Shown: positions 1-8,017 of the stretch, one piece after another | Layout: every line of letters begins with the position of its first letter | Position numbering within the stretch: position 1 is the first letter of the stretch | NCBI GenBank assembly: GCA_031274555.1 | Contig: JAISPZ010000150.1 | Coordinates: 1-61,102, forward strand | Direction: 5' to 3' | DNA from: Bacteroidales bacterium | Lineage (GTDB): Bacteria; Bacteroidota; Bacteroidia; Bacteroidales; P3 | Length of the DNA stretch: 61,102 bases | Program-made: the position numbers and the translations under genes | Notes under the pieces: model-generated | The model's input: only the letters and a program-made list of their open reading frames with translations | What the model was told of the DNA's origin: nothing | Database searches by the model: none

Positions 1-4
1 AATT

Positions 5-285
5 AAAGTTGATACAATAATGTGAATTACGATAATGGCATAGATTAGTGAAAATTGGTACAATACATTGCCGCAACCATTGAAGCTACGCAAGAATTAA
101 AGTTGATACAATAATGAAAGTTTGGTACAATTTTTTAATTGTCAATTGTGAATTGTCAATTGTAAATTCTCTAAAATAAAAGTTAATACAATAATGAAAG
201 TTGATACAATAATGTGAATTACGATAATGGCATAAATTAGTGAAAATTGGTACAATACATTGCCGCAATCATTGAAGCTACGCAA
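5..285. repeat. 89-bp direct repeat, two copies
   Basis: Positions 5-93 and 197-285 are the same 89-bp sequence with two mismatches, offset by exactly 192 bp. Each copy starts AAAGTTGATACAATAATG and ends GAAGCTACGCAA. Shorter pieces of the same unit (around 104-116 and 181-196) lie between them, together with a small palindromic run built from AATTGTCAATTGT at about 138-164. No plausible gene is seen here. The region lies beyond the 3' end of tsf and is probably a non-coding duplicated spacer. Confidence 0.85.
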
Positions 286-359
286 AGAGTGAAAACTTAT
301 ACAACGGCGCAAATTTACGATAAAACTTTCAATTTATACATAGATGAACAAAAATTTTA

Positions 360-784
360 TATCTACAACGCACCCCACACCTACCCGCCCCAACAACACC
401 CACAACGCACCCACGCCAACAACTACCCGCCCCAACAACACCAACAACTACCCGCCACAACACCAACAACTACCCGCCACAACAACAACATCAATCACCA
501 CACCTACCCGAACCAACAACACCCACAACGCACCCACAACGCACCCACGCCCACAACGCACCCACGCCCACAACACACCCGCCCCAACAACAACATCAAT
601 CACCAGCAACACACCCCACACCTACCCGCCCGCAACACACCCCACACCTACCCGCCACAACAACAACATCAATCACCACGCCTACCCGAACCAACAACAC
701 CAACCACCACACCCACAGCGCACTCCATACCTACCCAACCCGCTCAACCACGCCGCCCGCAACACACCCCGCAACGACAATTGT
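360..784. repeat. C/A-only low-complexity tract
   Basis: The plus strand is almost entirely C and A with few T and hardly any G. It is built from shuffled short units such as CCCACAACGCACC, CAACAACTACCCGCC and AACAACATCAATCACC. Two overlapping plus-strand frames stay open across it and give Pro/Thr/His/Asn-rich peptides, but several frames being open at once is a result of composition, not of selection for a protein. On the minus strand, the tsf transcription direction, the RNA would be G/U-rich with several GGG runs, so it could form unusual structure past the end of the ribosomal operon. Confidence 0.75.
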
Positions 785-801
785 AAAGTTCTATGTCTAA
801 T

Positions 802-1638
802 TTACACACCAACCTGTACTCTGCGGAAGCCTACGATTTGCGCCGTTCCGCTGTCCTTCACATACTGACCAACGGAAATTTTGCTGTCGAGAATGTACTC
901 CTGTTCGTTCAAAGCGTTTTCTTTGAAGAATTTTGTGAGCTTGCCTTTGGCAATCATCTCTACCTTATCGGCAGGCTTACCTTCGGCAATAATTTGTTCA
1001 CGCGCAATAGCAAGTTCGTGCTCTATAACGTGTTCAGGAAATTCATTTGCAGTGGTGGCGATAGGGTTCATCGCTGCAACTTGCATTGCCACGTTATGCC
1101 CCACTTCTTCCTTTGCAGACTCCTCACTAAAACCGACAAGTGTCGCCAAACGATTTCCATGATGGTTATAAGCAAAGACACGCTTCGCATCTTTATTGTC
1201 AATAAAGCAATACTGTGTCATTTCCATTTTTTCGCCTGTCTTACCAATAAGAGCAGTTATCATTTCTTCGACAGAAACACCGTCAAAAGTAAGTTTCAAA
1301 AGTTCTTCAAGAGATTTCGGTTGATGACCTGTTGCGATAGCTGAAATATTATCTACTGCCTTTACAAAATCTTCACTTTCAGCGACAAAATCCGTTTCGC
1401 AACTCAACATCACGATACAGCCATAGTCGCCTTTATCGTTTACTGTCGCAAGAACTCTACCCTGACGAGCTTCGCGGTCGGCTCGTTTTGCAGCAACCTT
1501 TTGTCCATGCTTTCTTAAATAGTCGATTGCCTTTTCAAAATCGCCGTCGCTCTCAATAAGTGCTTTTTTACAATCCATCATTCCTGCGCCCGTCATCTGA
1601 CGAAGTTTGTTTACATCTGCAGCTGTTATATTTGCCAT
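802..1638 (-). CDS. tsf: Translation elongation factor Ts
   Basis: EF-Ts is the cytoplasmic guanine-nucleotide exchange factor that recycles EF-Tu. The 278-aa product begins MANITAADVNKLRQMTGAGM and contains the diagnostic MMDCKKAL segment and the TDFVA core motif (CETDFVAESEDF). The length fits the usual 275-300 aa, so it looks complete. It is the last gene of the rplM-rpsI-rpsB-tsf group on the minus strand, 27 bp after rpsB, the order normally seen in Bacteroidota. Downstream lies only repetitive DNA. Confidence 0.98.
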   Translation of the reverse strand: MANITAADVNKLRQMTGAGMMDCKKALIESDGDFEKAIDYLRKHGQKVAAKRADREARQGRVLATVNDKGDYGCIVMLSCETDFVAESEDFVKAVDNISAIATGHQPKSLEELLKLTFDGVSVEEMITALIGKTGEKMEMTQYCFIDNKDAKRVFAYNHHGNRLATLVGFSEESAKEEVGHNVAMQVAAMNPIATTANEFPEHVIEHELAIAREQIIAEGKPADKVEMIAKGKLTKFFKENALNEQEYILDSKISVGQYVKDSGTAQIVGFRRVQVGV

Positions 1639-1665
1639 AATTTTATTTTTTTTGTGATTTATGAA

Positions 1666-2544
1666 TTATTTTCGTGGACCTTTTTGATTACCTGCCGGAG
1701 CACGTCTTGGTCTTCTGTCCCTGCGATCGCTATCCTCGCCCCCCGATTTCCTGCGTTTTTCCTTGCCTGTTACCTCGCCATCTTCGTCTTCATCAACATT
1801 AACGTTGTCGCTTGCGTTTTCCGCTTCTTCATCGTCTTTATGACTTTCCCTTTCCACCTTTCTTTCGCGCAGACCTTCCTCTATTGCATCGGTAATCTTC
1901 GACACTATAATTTCAATTGACTTGGAAGCATCATCGTTTGCAGGAATTGGAAAACTGATAAGCTCGGGATTTGTGTTTGTATCGGTGATTGCAATAGTTG
2001 GTAAATTAAGACGCCGTGCCTCATCAACCGCAATATGCTCTTTGTTTATATCAACAATAAACACTGCCGATGGAAGACGTTGCAAGTCGGCGATAGAGCC
2101 AAGATTTTTCTCAAGTTTTTCTTTTTCACGTTGAATTTGAAGACGCTCTCTCTTTGAAAGTGTTTCGTATTGCTTGTCGTTTATAAGATCCTCAATCGTT
2201 GCCATTTTCTTTACGGCTTTGCGGATAGTCGCAAAGTTGGTGAGCATACCGCCCGACCAACGTTCCGCTACGTAAGGCATTCCAACACGTTTTGCCTGCT
2301 CCGCTATAATAGCACGTGCCTGTTTTTTTGTGGCAACAAAAAGGATAAGTTTACCTGATTTTGCGATTTGCTTGGCGGCGGCACAAGCCTCGTCAAGTTT
2401 TTCAATCGTTTGTCTTAAATTGATAATGTGAATTCCGTTTTTTTCAGAGAAAATATACGGGGACATTTTAGGATTCCATTTTCTTCTTAAATGACCGAAG
2501 TGTACACCGGACTCTAAGAGGTCGTCAAAAGTTGCTACTGACAT
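1666..2544 (-). CDS. rpsB: 30S ribosomal protein S2
   Basis: S2 is a late-assembling 30S protein that is needed for S1 binding. The 292-aa product starts MSVATFDDLLESGVHFGH and has the family signatures RRKWNPKMSPYIF and FIVDINKEHIAVDEA, with GSIADLQRLPSAVFIVD just before. The globular S2 domain ends near residue 230. It is followed by an unusual charged tail of about 60 residues, first acidic (DDEEAENASDN, DEDEDGE) then basic (RRDRRPRR). Tails of this kind are seen in Bacteroidota S2. A 305-bp gap before the start may hold a regulatory leader. Confidence 0.97.
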   Translation of the reverse strand: MSVATFDDLLESGVHFGHLRRKWNPKMSPYIFSEKNGIHIINLRQTIEKLDEACAAAKQIAKSGKLILFVATKKQARAIIAEQAKRVGMPYVAERWSGGMLTNFATIRKAVKKMATIEDLINDKQYETLSKRERLQIQREKEKLEKNLGSIADLQRLPSAVFIVDINKEHIAVDEARRLNLPTIAITDTNTNPELISFPIPANDDASKSIEIIVSKITDAIEEGLRERKVERESHKDDEEAENASDNVNVDEDEDGEVTGKEKRRKSGGEDSDRRDRRPRRAPAGNQKGPRK

Positions 2545-2849
2545 AATTTATTTTATTTAAGGTTAAATTTCACTCTTTCGTATGTTTATCGTATGTTTAT
2601 AAATCACTTTTGATACACCATACGAAACTCGCACACAAATATCCTGCCTTGTGCAGGCAACAATTTTCATGCTTATTTCTTTACCGAAATTTTCCCGAGT
2701 TTACATTCCTTTTTAATGAGGATTTTGATGTTTTTCCACAACTTCGACACTATTCATGCTCTCCGCCTGTCAAAAACATTTCTCACTCAAACAACAGGTA
2801 GTTCAATGAAGTCCTGATGTTTTGGATACTAAACGAGAGTTTTTCAATA
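2545..2849 (-). other. Intergenic region before rpsB (possible S2 leader)
   Basis: This is a 305-bp non-coding stretch between rpsI and rpsB, much longer than the other gaps in the operon. rpsB genes often have autoregulatory leaders, so one could lie here, but I did not recognise a specific fold. Near 2578-2660 there is a diverged relative of the start-codon-abutting element seen at 28275 and 42942 (CGTATG and CATACG arms, then GAAACTCGCACACAAATAT). A small CCTGC/GCAGG hairpin lies near 2642-2656. Confidence 0.4.
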
Positions 2850-3236
2850 CTAACGTTTGCTAAATTGGAAGCGTTTACGTGCTTTCGGATGACCGGGCTT
2901 CTTTCTTTCTACCATACGCGAATTGCGAGTAAGAAGACCTTTCGCCTTTAAAGCAGGTTGATATTCGGCATCAACACCTACTAATGCACGTGCAATACCA
3001 AGACGAAGTGCTTCGGCTTGACCTTTAATTCCACCGCCGTCAAGGTTCGCCTTAACATCATATTTACCCAAAGTGCCTGTAACATCGAATGCTTGAGTTA
3101 CTATGTACTGCAACATTGTTGTAGGAAAATATTCTTTATAGTCGCGGTTGTTAAGAGAAATATTCCCATTACCAACAGTGAGATATACGCGGGCAACAGC
3201 CGTTTTTCTTCTTCCGAGTTTATTGGTTACTTCCAT
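2850..3236 (-). CDS. rpsI: 30S ribosomal protein S9
   Basis: S9 is a 30S head protein whose C-terminal tail reaches the P-site tRNA. The 128-aa product contains KLGRRKTAVARVYL, the GGGIKGQAEALRLGIARAL signature and the conserved C-terminus RKRFQFSKR. The length is normal. It starts 3 bp after the rplM stop codon, so the two are co-transcribed and probably translationally coupled. Confidence 0.98.
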   Translation of the reverse strand: MEVTNKLGRRKTAVARVYLTVGNGNISLNNRDYKEYFPTTMLQYIVTQAFDVTGTLGKYDVKANLDGGGIKGQAEALRLGIARALVGVDAEYQPALKAKGLLTRNSRMVERKKPGHPKARKRFQFSKR

Positions 3237-3239
3237 ATA

Positions 3240-3695
3240 CTATTTAAGTTCTTTTACGTTAATTAGAGTTGGTTGCTGCGCCTGATGTCCGTGTTCACTG
3301 CCAACATATACATATAGATTTCTGAAAAGCTGGCTGCCAAGTTTGTTTTTGGGGAGCATTCCTTTCACAGCATGTTCTACAATAAAAACAGGTTTTTTAT
3401 CAAGAACTTCTATTGGAGTTGCGAAACGCTGACCACCAGGATAACCTGTATGACGAACATATTCTTTATCGGTCATTTTCTTACCTGTAAAGCGGATTTT
3501 TTCGGCATTTATAACAATAACATAATCCCCACAATCTGCATGAGGAGTAAAGTTTGTCTTGTATTTTCCTCTCAACAAATTGGCGACTTCCGAAGCCAAC
3601 CGACCAACCACTTGGTTTTCTGCGTCCACTAACACCCATTTCTTATCGGCTGTTGCAGCGTTTGCCGACACTGTTTTGTAACTCAAAGTATCCAT
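3240..3695 (-). CDS. rplM: 50S ribosomal protein L13
   Basis: L13 is an early-assembly 50S protein. The 151-aa product has the typical WVLVDAENQVVGRLAS start region, the GDYVIVINAEKIRFTGKK block and MLPKNKLG near the C-terminus. It is the first gene of the ribosomal operon. A TATCTTTG minus-7 box lies 42 bp upstream of its ATG. Confidence 0.98.
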   Translation of the reverse strand: MDTLSYKTVSANAATADKKWVLVDAENQVVGRLASEVANLLRGKYKTNFTPHADCGDYVIVINAEKIRFTGKKMTDKEYVRHTGYPGGQRFATPIEVLDKKPVFIVEHAVKGMLPKNKLGSQLFRNLYVYVGSEHGHQAQQPTLINVKELK

Positions 3696-3736
3696 ATTTC
3701 AACTTTTGATTTTGTATTCTTTTTCAAAAAGGACGG

Positions 3737-3744
3737 CAAAGATA
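3737..3744 (-). promoter_or_regulatory. Minus-7 box for the rplM-rpsI-rpsB-tsf operon
   Basis: TATCTTTG on the minus strand matches the Bacteroidota minus-7 consensus TAnnTTTG. It lies 42 bp upstream of the rplM start codon and is followed by no other gene. Confidence 0.6.
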
Positions 3745-3789
3745 ATGCTTTTTATTGAATAAAGCAACTTTATTCGCAATTTTTCAATA

Positions 3790-4031
3790 TAGTTTCCTGC
3801 TTTCGAGTTTGAACGGCAAAATAAGTTTGATTTCAAGTTTGAAAACAGCACCATTTTGTGCAAGCAAATGGCAGTCATAGCGGGCAAGAGCGACATCGTA
3901 CAGCTCGCGTTGAGCACTACTGCCGAGTTTGACCATTTTGCTGAGGTCAGCAAAATGGTCGAAACCCGCGCCACCACTGACTATACGAAATTTTTTATTG
4001 CCTTTTCAAGATTATGCCATTGCGTATAAAG
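3790..4031 (-). pseudogene. Decayed internal fragment of a dinD-like gene
   Basis: Read on the minus strand this segment resembles the middle of the neighbouring intact dinD. It gives YAQWHNLEKAIK, a stop and frame changes, then DHFADLSKMVKLGSSAQREL, and a frame-shifted version of the AVQTRKQE region. No start codon or intact frame remains. Its right part (3855-3979) is about 95% identical to 5036-5160, closer than either is to dinD, so the two fragments share a more recent history with each other than with the intact gene. Confidence 0.75.
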
Positions 4032-4045
4032 CGGTCAAACGATTT

Positions 4046-4906
4046 TTATTTTTTGCGAGCAGGGTGTCCATCTCTTTTCTTTGTTTCCTCTAAAAATTTC
4101 CTTTCTTCGGCAGTCAGCTTGCGCTGTAATTTCTTTACATCTTCAGCAGGTGGTAATAATTCTGGCTTTACTCCCCGTTCTAATAATATCTTTCTAACAG
4201 ATTTGTTATTTTCTATATGCTCGTGTGTAATTTTATTCTTTCCCTTTAAATCGTTCTCAACTACATTATGGCTGGTGAGTTCCGTTGCAAAATCTTTTGC
4301 CTTGATTGTTAATGTGGGTAAAAAATCTGCCAATGGACGACTTTCAGGAATGATTAATTTTTTCTTCATTTTGTTAGTTGAAAACCCACCAAAAAGAGCT
4401 GAATCGCCTTTGCTGCGAATAATCGCAAATCCTTTGTCATCAATACCTCTCTCATAAATAATTCCCGAAAGTTTCTTTTCACTATTAGATAGTTTTTCTC
4501 TTGCCGAAACTCTTGCAACATCAAGTAATCGTTGTTCAATAATTTCCTGTTTTCGAGTTTGAACGGCAAAATAAGTTTGAGCAAAAGCTATTTCAGGTTT
4601 GGAAACATCACCATTCTGTGCAATCAAATAGCAGGCGTAGCGGGTAAGAGCGATATCGTTTAGCTCTCGTTGCGCACCACTGCCGAGTTCGACCATTTTG
4701 CTGACCTCAGCAAAATGGTCGGAAACCGCTACACTGCTGGTTCTACAAGATTCTTTTGCCTTCTCTATCGCTTTTTCAAAATTACGCCATTGCGTATAGC
4801 CAAGTATTTCCTGCAACTCTCTCGCACTCCAATACTCCACGCCACCATATTCATAATACGCATTTTCAAACTTCTCTAAGAGGTTTTGTATTTGCTCCCT
4901 TTTCAT
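4046..4906 (-). CDS. dinD: DNA damage-inducible protein D homologue
   Basis: DinD proteins carry an N-terminal BRO-N/KilA-N-like domain and are SOS-linked; the E. coli protein affects RecA filaments. The 286-aa product has the family hallmarks YWSARELQEILGYTQWRNFEKAI (residues about 23-45), DHFAEVSKMVELGSGA, LTRYACYLIAQNGD and YFAVQTRKQEIIEQR, so it is a full-length member. Start ATG at 4906 follows a TATATTTG promoter box by about 25 bp. It may derive from a mobile or phage source, as BRO/DinD genes often do. Fragments of the same gene family flank it on both sides. The conserved DHF..SKMV codons contain a perfect 14-bp inverted repeat. Confidence 0.9.
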   Translation of the reverse strand: MKREQIQNLLEKFENAYYEYGGVEYWSARELQEILGYTQWRNFEKAIEKAKESCRTSSVAVSDHFAEVSKMVELGSGAQRELNDIALTRYACYLIAQNGDVSKPEIAFAQTYFAVQTRKQEIIEQRLLDVARVSAREKLSNSEKKLSGIIYERGIDDKGFAIIRSKGDSALFGGFSTNKMKKKLIIPESRPLADFLPTLTIKAKDFATELTSHNVVENDLKGKNKITHEHIENNKSVRKILLERGVKPELLPPAEDVKKLQRKLTAEERKFLEETKKRDGHPARKK

Positions 4907-4930
4907 CTTTTATAGTTTTTTATTTCGCTG

Positions 4931-4938
4931 CAAATATA
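4931..4938 (-). promoter_or_regulatory. Minus-7 box for dinD
   Basis: TATATTTG on the minus strand (TAnnTTTG consensus), 25 bp upstream of the dinD ATG. Confidence 0.6.
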
Positions 4939-5035
4939 CAGTAAACAGCGACAAAAAAATCTTAAAAAATGTTAAAAATTTTTTAAAAAATGTTAAATCT
5001 TTACATTGAATAAGAAGACAAGTATTTTTACAGAC

Positions 5036-5160
5036 TTTGTGCAAGCAAATGGCAGTCGTAGCAGGCAAGAGCGACATCGTACAACTCGCGTTAAGCACTA
5101 CTGCCGAGTTTGACCATTTTGCTGAGGTCAGCAAAATGGTCGAAACCCGCGCCACTATTG
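5036..5160 (-). repeat. dinD-derived 125-bp dispersed repeat, second copy
   Basis: About 95% identical to 3855-3979 and clearly derived from the DHFAEVSKMV part of a dinD gene. The centre is a perfect inverted repeat, GACCATTTTGCTGA, two bases, then its complement (about 5112-5141). The same palindrome occurs in the copy at 3929-3958 and inside dinD. A weaker trace of the left edge (TTTTCAATATAGTTT) appears at 5752-5795, next to the MFS stop codon. No coding potential of its own. Confidence 0.75.
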
Positions 5161-5221
5161 GTTTTACAATATTATTTTTCCTTTCTATCAACTTCACTTT
5201 TGTTACTATGATATACGCAGT

Positions 5222-5392
5222 TTACTTTATATTGGGCAACTCTAAGCCAAGACTTTTTTTCCTGTCCCACGCTTTGAGCACAAAACCTAATATGAGGGCA
5301 GCTACACCAAGACCTGCCAACATCAATAGAGGTGCTGTGTAGTTGTAAGATGTGGCAGCCACTTCGGGGGCGATTTCGCCACTTGCAGGTTG
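5222..5392 (-). pseudogene. 3' remnant of a second MFS transporter gene
   Basis: The minus strand encodes an open stretch ending LLMLAGLGVAALILGFVLKA, WDRKKSLGLELPNIK and a stop. This aligns with the last 40 residues of the intact MFS protein at 5793-7232 (AALGILALILGFILKI, then KKKGYGLELPN). Nothing of the upstream roughly 430 codons is left. It is a paralogous transporter reduced to its C-terminal scrap, or the product of a partial duplication followed by divergence. Confidence 0.8.
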
Positions 5393-5502
5393 AGAAATAT
5401 CAAACCTTTTTCCGTATCATTCACGTCCTTGTGAAAGCGACCGTACAAAGGCAAAAAGTCATTATGAAAATTTTTCGTCTTGATAAAAGTTAAAAATGAA
5501 TA

Positions 5503-5553
5503 AAAAAAAGACTTGTCTCGCCAAGTGTGAGTTGGCAAAACAAGTCTTTTGTT
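5503..5553. terminator. Bidirectional hairpin terminator
   Basis: AAAAGACTTGT (about 5507-5517) pairs with ACAAGTCTTTT (5540-5550), with an inner GCCAA/TTGGC stem, an A-run on the left and a T-run on the right. It lies 240 bp downstream of the MFS stop codon and could end that transcript or the lost second MFS gene. Confidence 0.6.
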
Positions 5554-5792
5554 TGACTATACGAAAAATTCTTATATTCCTACTATATGTAGTAATGAGT
5601 AAGTTACGCCACGAAACATTCCGTTTTTTTGAGAGATGAAATATCTTTTAAAAGCGATATTTTGGGCGGTTGAGTGCATATCTTTTAAGATTTCACTTTT
5701 TTCTGGGTGTCGAAGGTACGATTTTTTTAATTTTACAGTCGAACCTACAACTTTTCAATATAGTTTTCTGTTTTCAAATTTGAACAGCTATA

Positions 5793-7232
5793 TCAAGCAG
5801 CTGTTTTTCGATTTGGTAATTCCAAGCCGTAGCCTTTCTTTTTGTCGATGATTTTAAGTATAAACCCAAGTATTAGTGCCAAAATACCGAGTGCAGCAAA
5901 AAGAAGCATTGGGTTCGTAAAATCGTACTCGTCATATTCGGTAATACCCACGTTAGACTTTGCCAAAACACTGCCTATTATCATCGGAAAAGCATAAAGA
6001 CCTATATTCTGTATCCAAAAGATAAGAGCATAAGCCGAACCGAGAACTTTCTCATCTATCAACTTTGGCACGGAAGGCCATAGTGAGGCAGGGACAAGCG
6101 AAAATGAAATTCCGAGCAAAATAATACTTAAATAAGCGACACCGACTTTCAATCCTTCTCCCATATCCAAAGGTAAAATCAGAGCAAATGTAAGGTGACA
6201 AATAATCATAAGTATCGCACCAAAAATAAGCATTGAGGCACCTTTACCCTTTTTGTCCAAGAAATTACCAAGCAATGGAGTAATCACAGCAGCACCGAGA
6301 GGAAAAACAAAGAATATATAAGACGCTTGTTCTGCCGTATAATCCAAGTTTGCCTGCAACATCCAACCTGCATATTTTTGAAACGGAAAGATAGCCGAAT
6401 AGTAAAGAACACAGAGGAGTGCTGTAATCCAAAACCCTGAACTTTTGAAAATTATGCCAATATCTCTGATTTTAAACGGTTCTTCATCTTCCGTCACTCC
6501 CTGTTCTCCTGTTTCTTTGTCAAGTTTCTTATCCATAAAGGAATAAGCAATAAACGAAAGCAGTCCTATACAGAGTAGTATCACACCCATTGCAACGGGG
6601 CGCGAAACGCTTGCTTCACGAAAATACGCGATAATCGGTGCTGCGAGGAAGACCACCGCCACACCTACTCGTGCCAAAGCCATTTCCAAACCCATTGCAA
6701 GTGCCATTTCTTTGCCCTTAAACCATTTAACAATACCACGCGACACTGTAATACCCGCCATCTCTACGCCACAACCGAATATCATAAAACCTACGGCAGC
6801 GAATTTTGCAGATGCTGGCATTCCTTCAAAGAATGGGGTCACATTCCACCATGCTTCCGGCAGGTTAAAATAATTTGTAAAAAATGTGTTCAGTCCACTT
6901 GTTGCAAAACTGTCTGTAACTGCATACCAATTCATGGAAGCACCAAGTACCATCACTGCACCAGAAAGAATTGCAGTAAAGCGTACTCCCATTTTATCAA
7001 GGATAATACCTGCAAAAATCAGGAAGAAAATGAAAACATTGAGAAATGTTTCTGAGCCTGCGTAGTTGCCATAATCGACCGAGGACCACCCTCGCTGCTC
7101 ATTTAGAAGTTCGGTTAGGGGTGAAAGTATATCCATAAAGATATACGAAAAAAACATCCCCATTGCTAAGAGGAATAAGGCTGCCCAGCGGGCATATTTG
7201 TTGTCGCGAAGCGACTGTTTTAATTCATTCAT
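5793..7232 (-). CDS. Major facilitator superfamily transporter
   Basis: A 479-aa inner-membrane protein with about 12 hydrophobic helices in two bundles. A charged cytoplasmic loop (MDKKLDKETGEQGVTEDEEP) lies between helices 6 and 7. The N-terminal half has LDKMGVRFTAILSGAVMVLG, the loop 2-3 MFS signature (D-R/K-x-G-x-R), and the second half has LLGNFLDKKGKGASML in the equivalent position. The family resemblance is to MFSD1- or OFA-like carriers of Bacteroidota; I cannot predict the substrate. It follows the small membrane protein gene at 7253-7729 by 20 bp and is probably co-transcribed with it. Confidence 0.88.
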   Translation of the reverse strand: MNELKQSLRDNKYARWAALFLLAMGMFFSYIFMDILSPLTELLNEQRGWSSVDYGNYAGSETFLNVFIFFLIFAGIILDKMGVRFTAILSGAVMVLGASMNWYAVTDSFATSGLNTFFTNYFNLPEAWWNVTPFFEGMPASAKFAAVGFMIFGCGVEMAGITVSRGIVKWFKGKEMALAMGLEMALARVGVAVVFLAAPIIAYFREASVSRPVAMGVILLCIGLLSFIAYSFMDKKLDKETGEQGVTEDEEPFKIRDIGIIFKSSGFWITALLCVLYYSAIFPFQKYAGWMLQANLDYTAEQASYIFFVFPLGAAVITPLLGNFLDKKGKGASMLIFGAILMIICHLTFALILPLDMGEGLKVGVAYLSIILLGISFSLVPASLWPSVPKLIDEKVLGSAYALIFWIQNIGLYAFPMIIGSVLAKSNVGITEYDEYDFTNPMLLFAALGILALILGFILKIIDKKKGYGLELPNRKTAA

Positions 7233-7252
7233 AATATAAATTATCTAAATTA

Positions 7253-7729
7253 TTAAAGTTCTGTTGGAGTGTTTGTCGATTTTTTGAAAACGACTAACGC
7301 ATAAAGTCCGACTATGATTAATGTAAAAAATGTTCCACTCCAATTAAATGGCATAGAGAACAAAAGTGGCAAAGCAATGCACAATAAATGCGAAATTGTG
7401 TAAATATGAAAACCCAATTGGCGATTTTTTACACAATCGGATTTAATACTTTTAAACATAACAGCAGCACCAACAACAGAGCCGAGAGCAAAGAGTGCCA
7501 CCAACAACAAGTACCATGTATTTTGAAGAATACTCAATGTTTGCGCAAGTACGACATCAATGTTAGGGACGGTTTCCTGCAATTGGCTAAAACCATCGTT
7601 GTCTTCGAACTTTTCAAAAAAAACTGTCCAAAACTGATCTCCTGGAATGGCTATTACTGTGTAGCTTACACACATTACTCCGCTCCAAACAAATGTTAAG
7701 ATGCAAAGAATTTTTAATAATGTCTTCAT
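7253..7729 (-). CDS. Small four-helix membrane protein
   Basis: 158 aa with four strongly hydrophobic segments: residues about 5-27, 72-95, 108-125 and 130-148. It ends in a short polar tail. The first segment could be an anchor or signal. I recognise no family. It is directly upstream of the MFS transporter on the same strand with a 20-bp gap, which suggests an accessory role or shared regulation with that transporter. Function unknown. Confidence 0.7.
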   Translation of the reverse strand: MKTLLKILCILTFVWSGVMCVSYTVIAIPGDQFWTVFFEKFEDNDGFSQLQETVPNIDVVLAQTLSILQNTWYLLLVALFALGSVVGAAVMFKSIKSDCVKNRQLGFHIYTISHLLCIALPLLFSMPFNWSGTFFTLIIVGLYALVVFKKSTNTPTEL

Positions 7730-7770
7730 AATATTTTAATTTTTAAATTTCGTAATTCTACATTCTATTT

Positions 7771-7980
7771 TGCGCTCTGCTGCGTTAGGGATTATTGCTT
7801 CGCAATGAAGTCGCTCACGCTCGGCATAGTCCGCGCAAGCGCGTCCTCTGCCCTCGCTTACTCGCGACTTTGAGCAGAAATCCTTTTTTGCAGTGCGGGG
7901 GTCGTGCGGGTGGCGGGCAAAAAAGATTGCAGCGGAAAGCCCGACCCCGCACGAAGCTCTGCGAGGGCGGGGGAACGCCC
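7771..7980. repeat. GC-rich intergenic element with inverted arms
   Basis: This 210-bp block is far richer in G+C than its surroundings. It is bounded on both sides by A+T-rich copies of AATTCTACATTCTA. Arms GTGCGGGGGTCG (7893-7904) and CGACCCCGCAC (7942-7952) are inverted repeats with one extra base in the left arm. Further small dyads include TTGCTTCGCAA and CGCGCAAGCGCG. One short plus-strand open frame crosses it, but I do not believe it is a gene. It looks like a non-autonomous inserted element or a structured intergenic repeat. Confidence 0.5.
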
Positions 7981-8017
7981 AATTCTAAATTCTACATTCT
8001 AAATTCTACATTCTATT

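Noticed and set aside
247-868. Overlapping Pro/Thr/His-rich open frames
   Set aside because: Two frames are open at once over low-complexity DNA, with no start context or recognisable domain; explained by base composition.
3699-3977. 92-codon minus-strand open frame
   Set aside because: Out-of-frame reading of the decayed dinD fragment and the rplM promoter.
5323-5538. 71-codon minus-strand open frame
   Set aside because: Covers the terminator hairpin and the edge of the MFS remnant; no conserved features.
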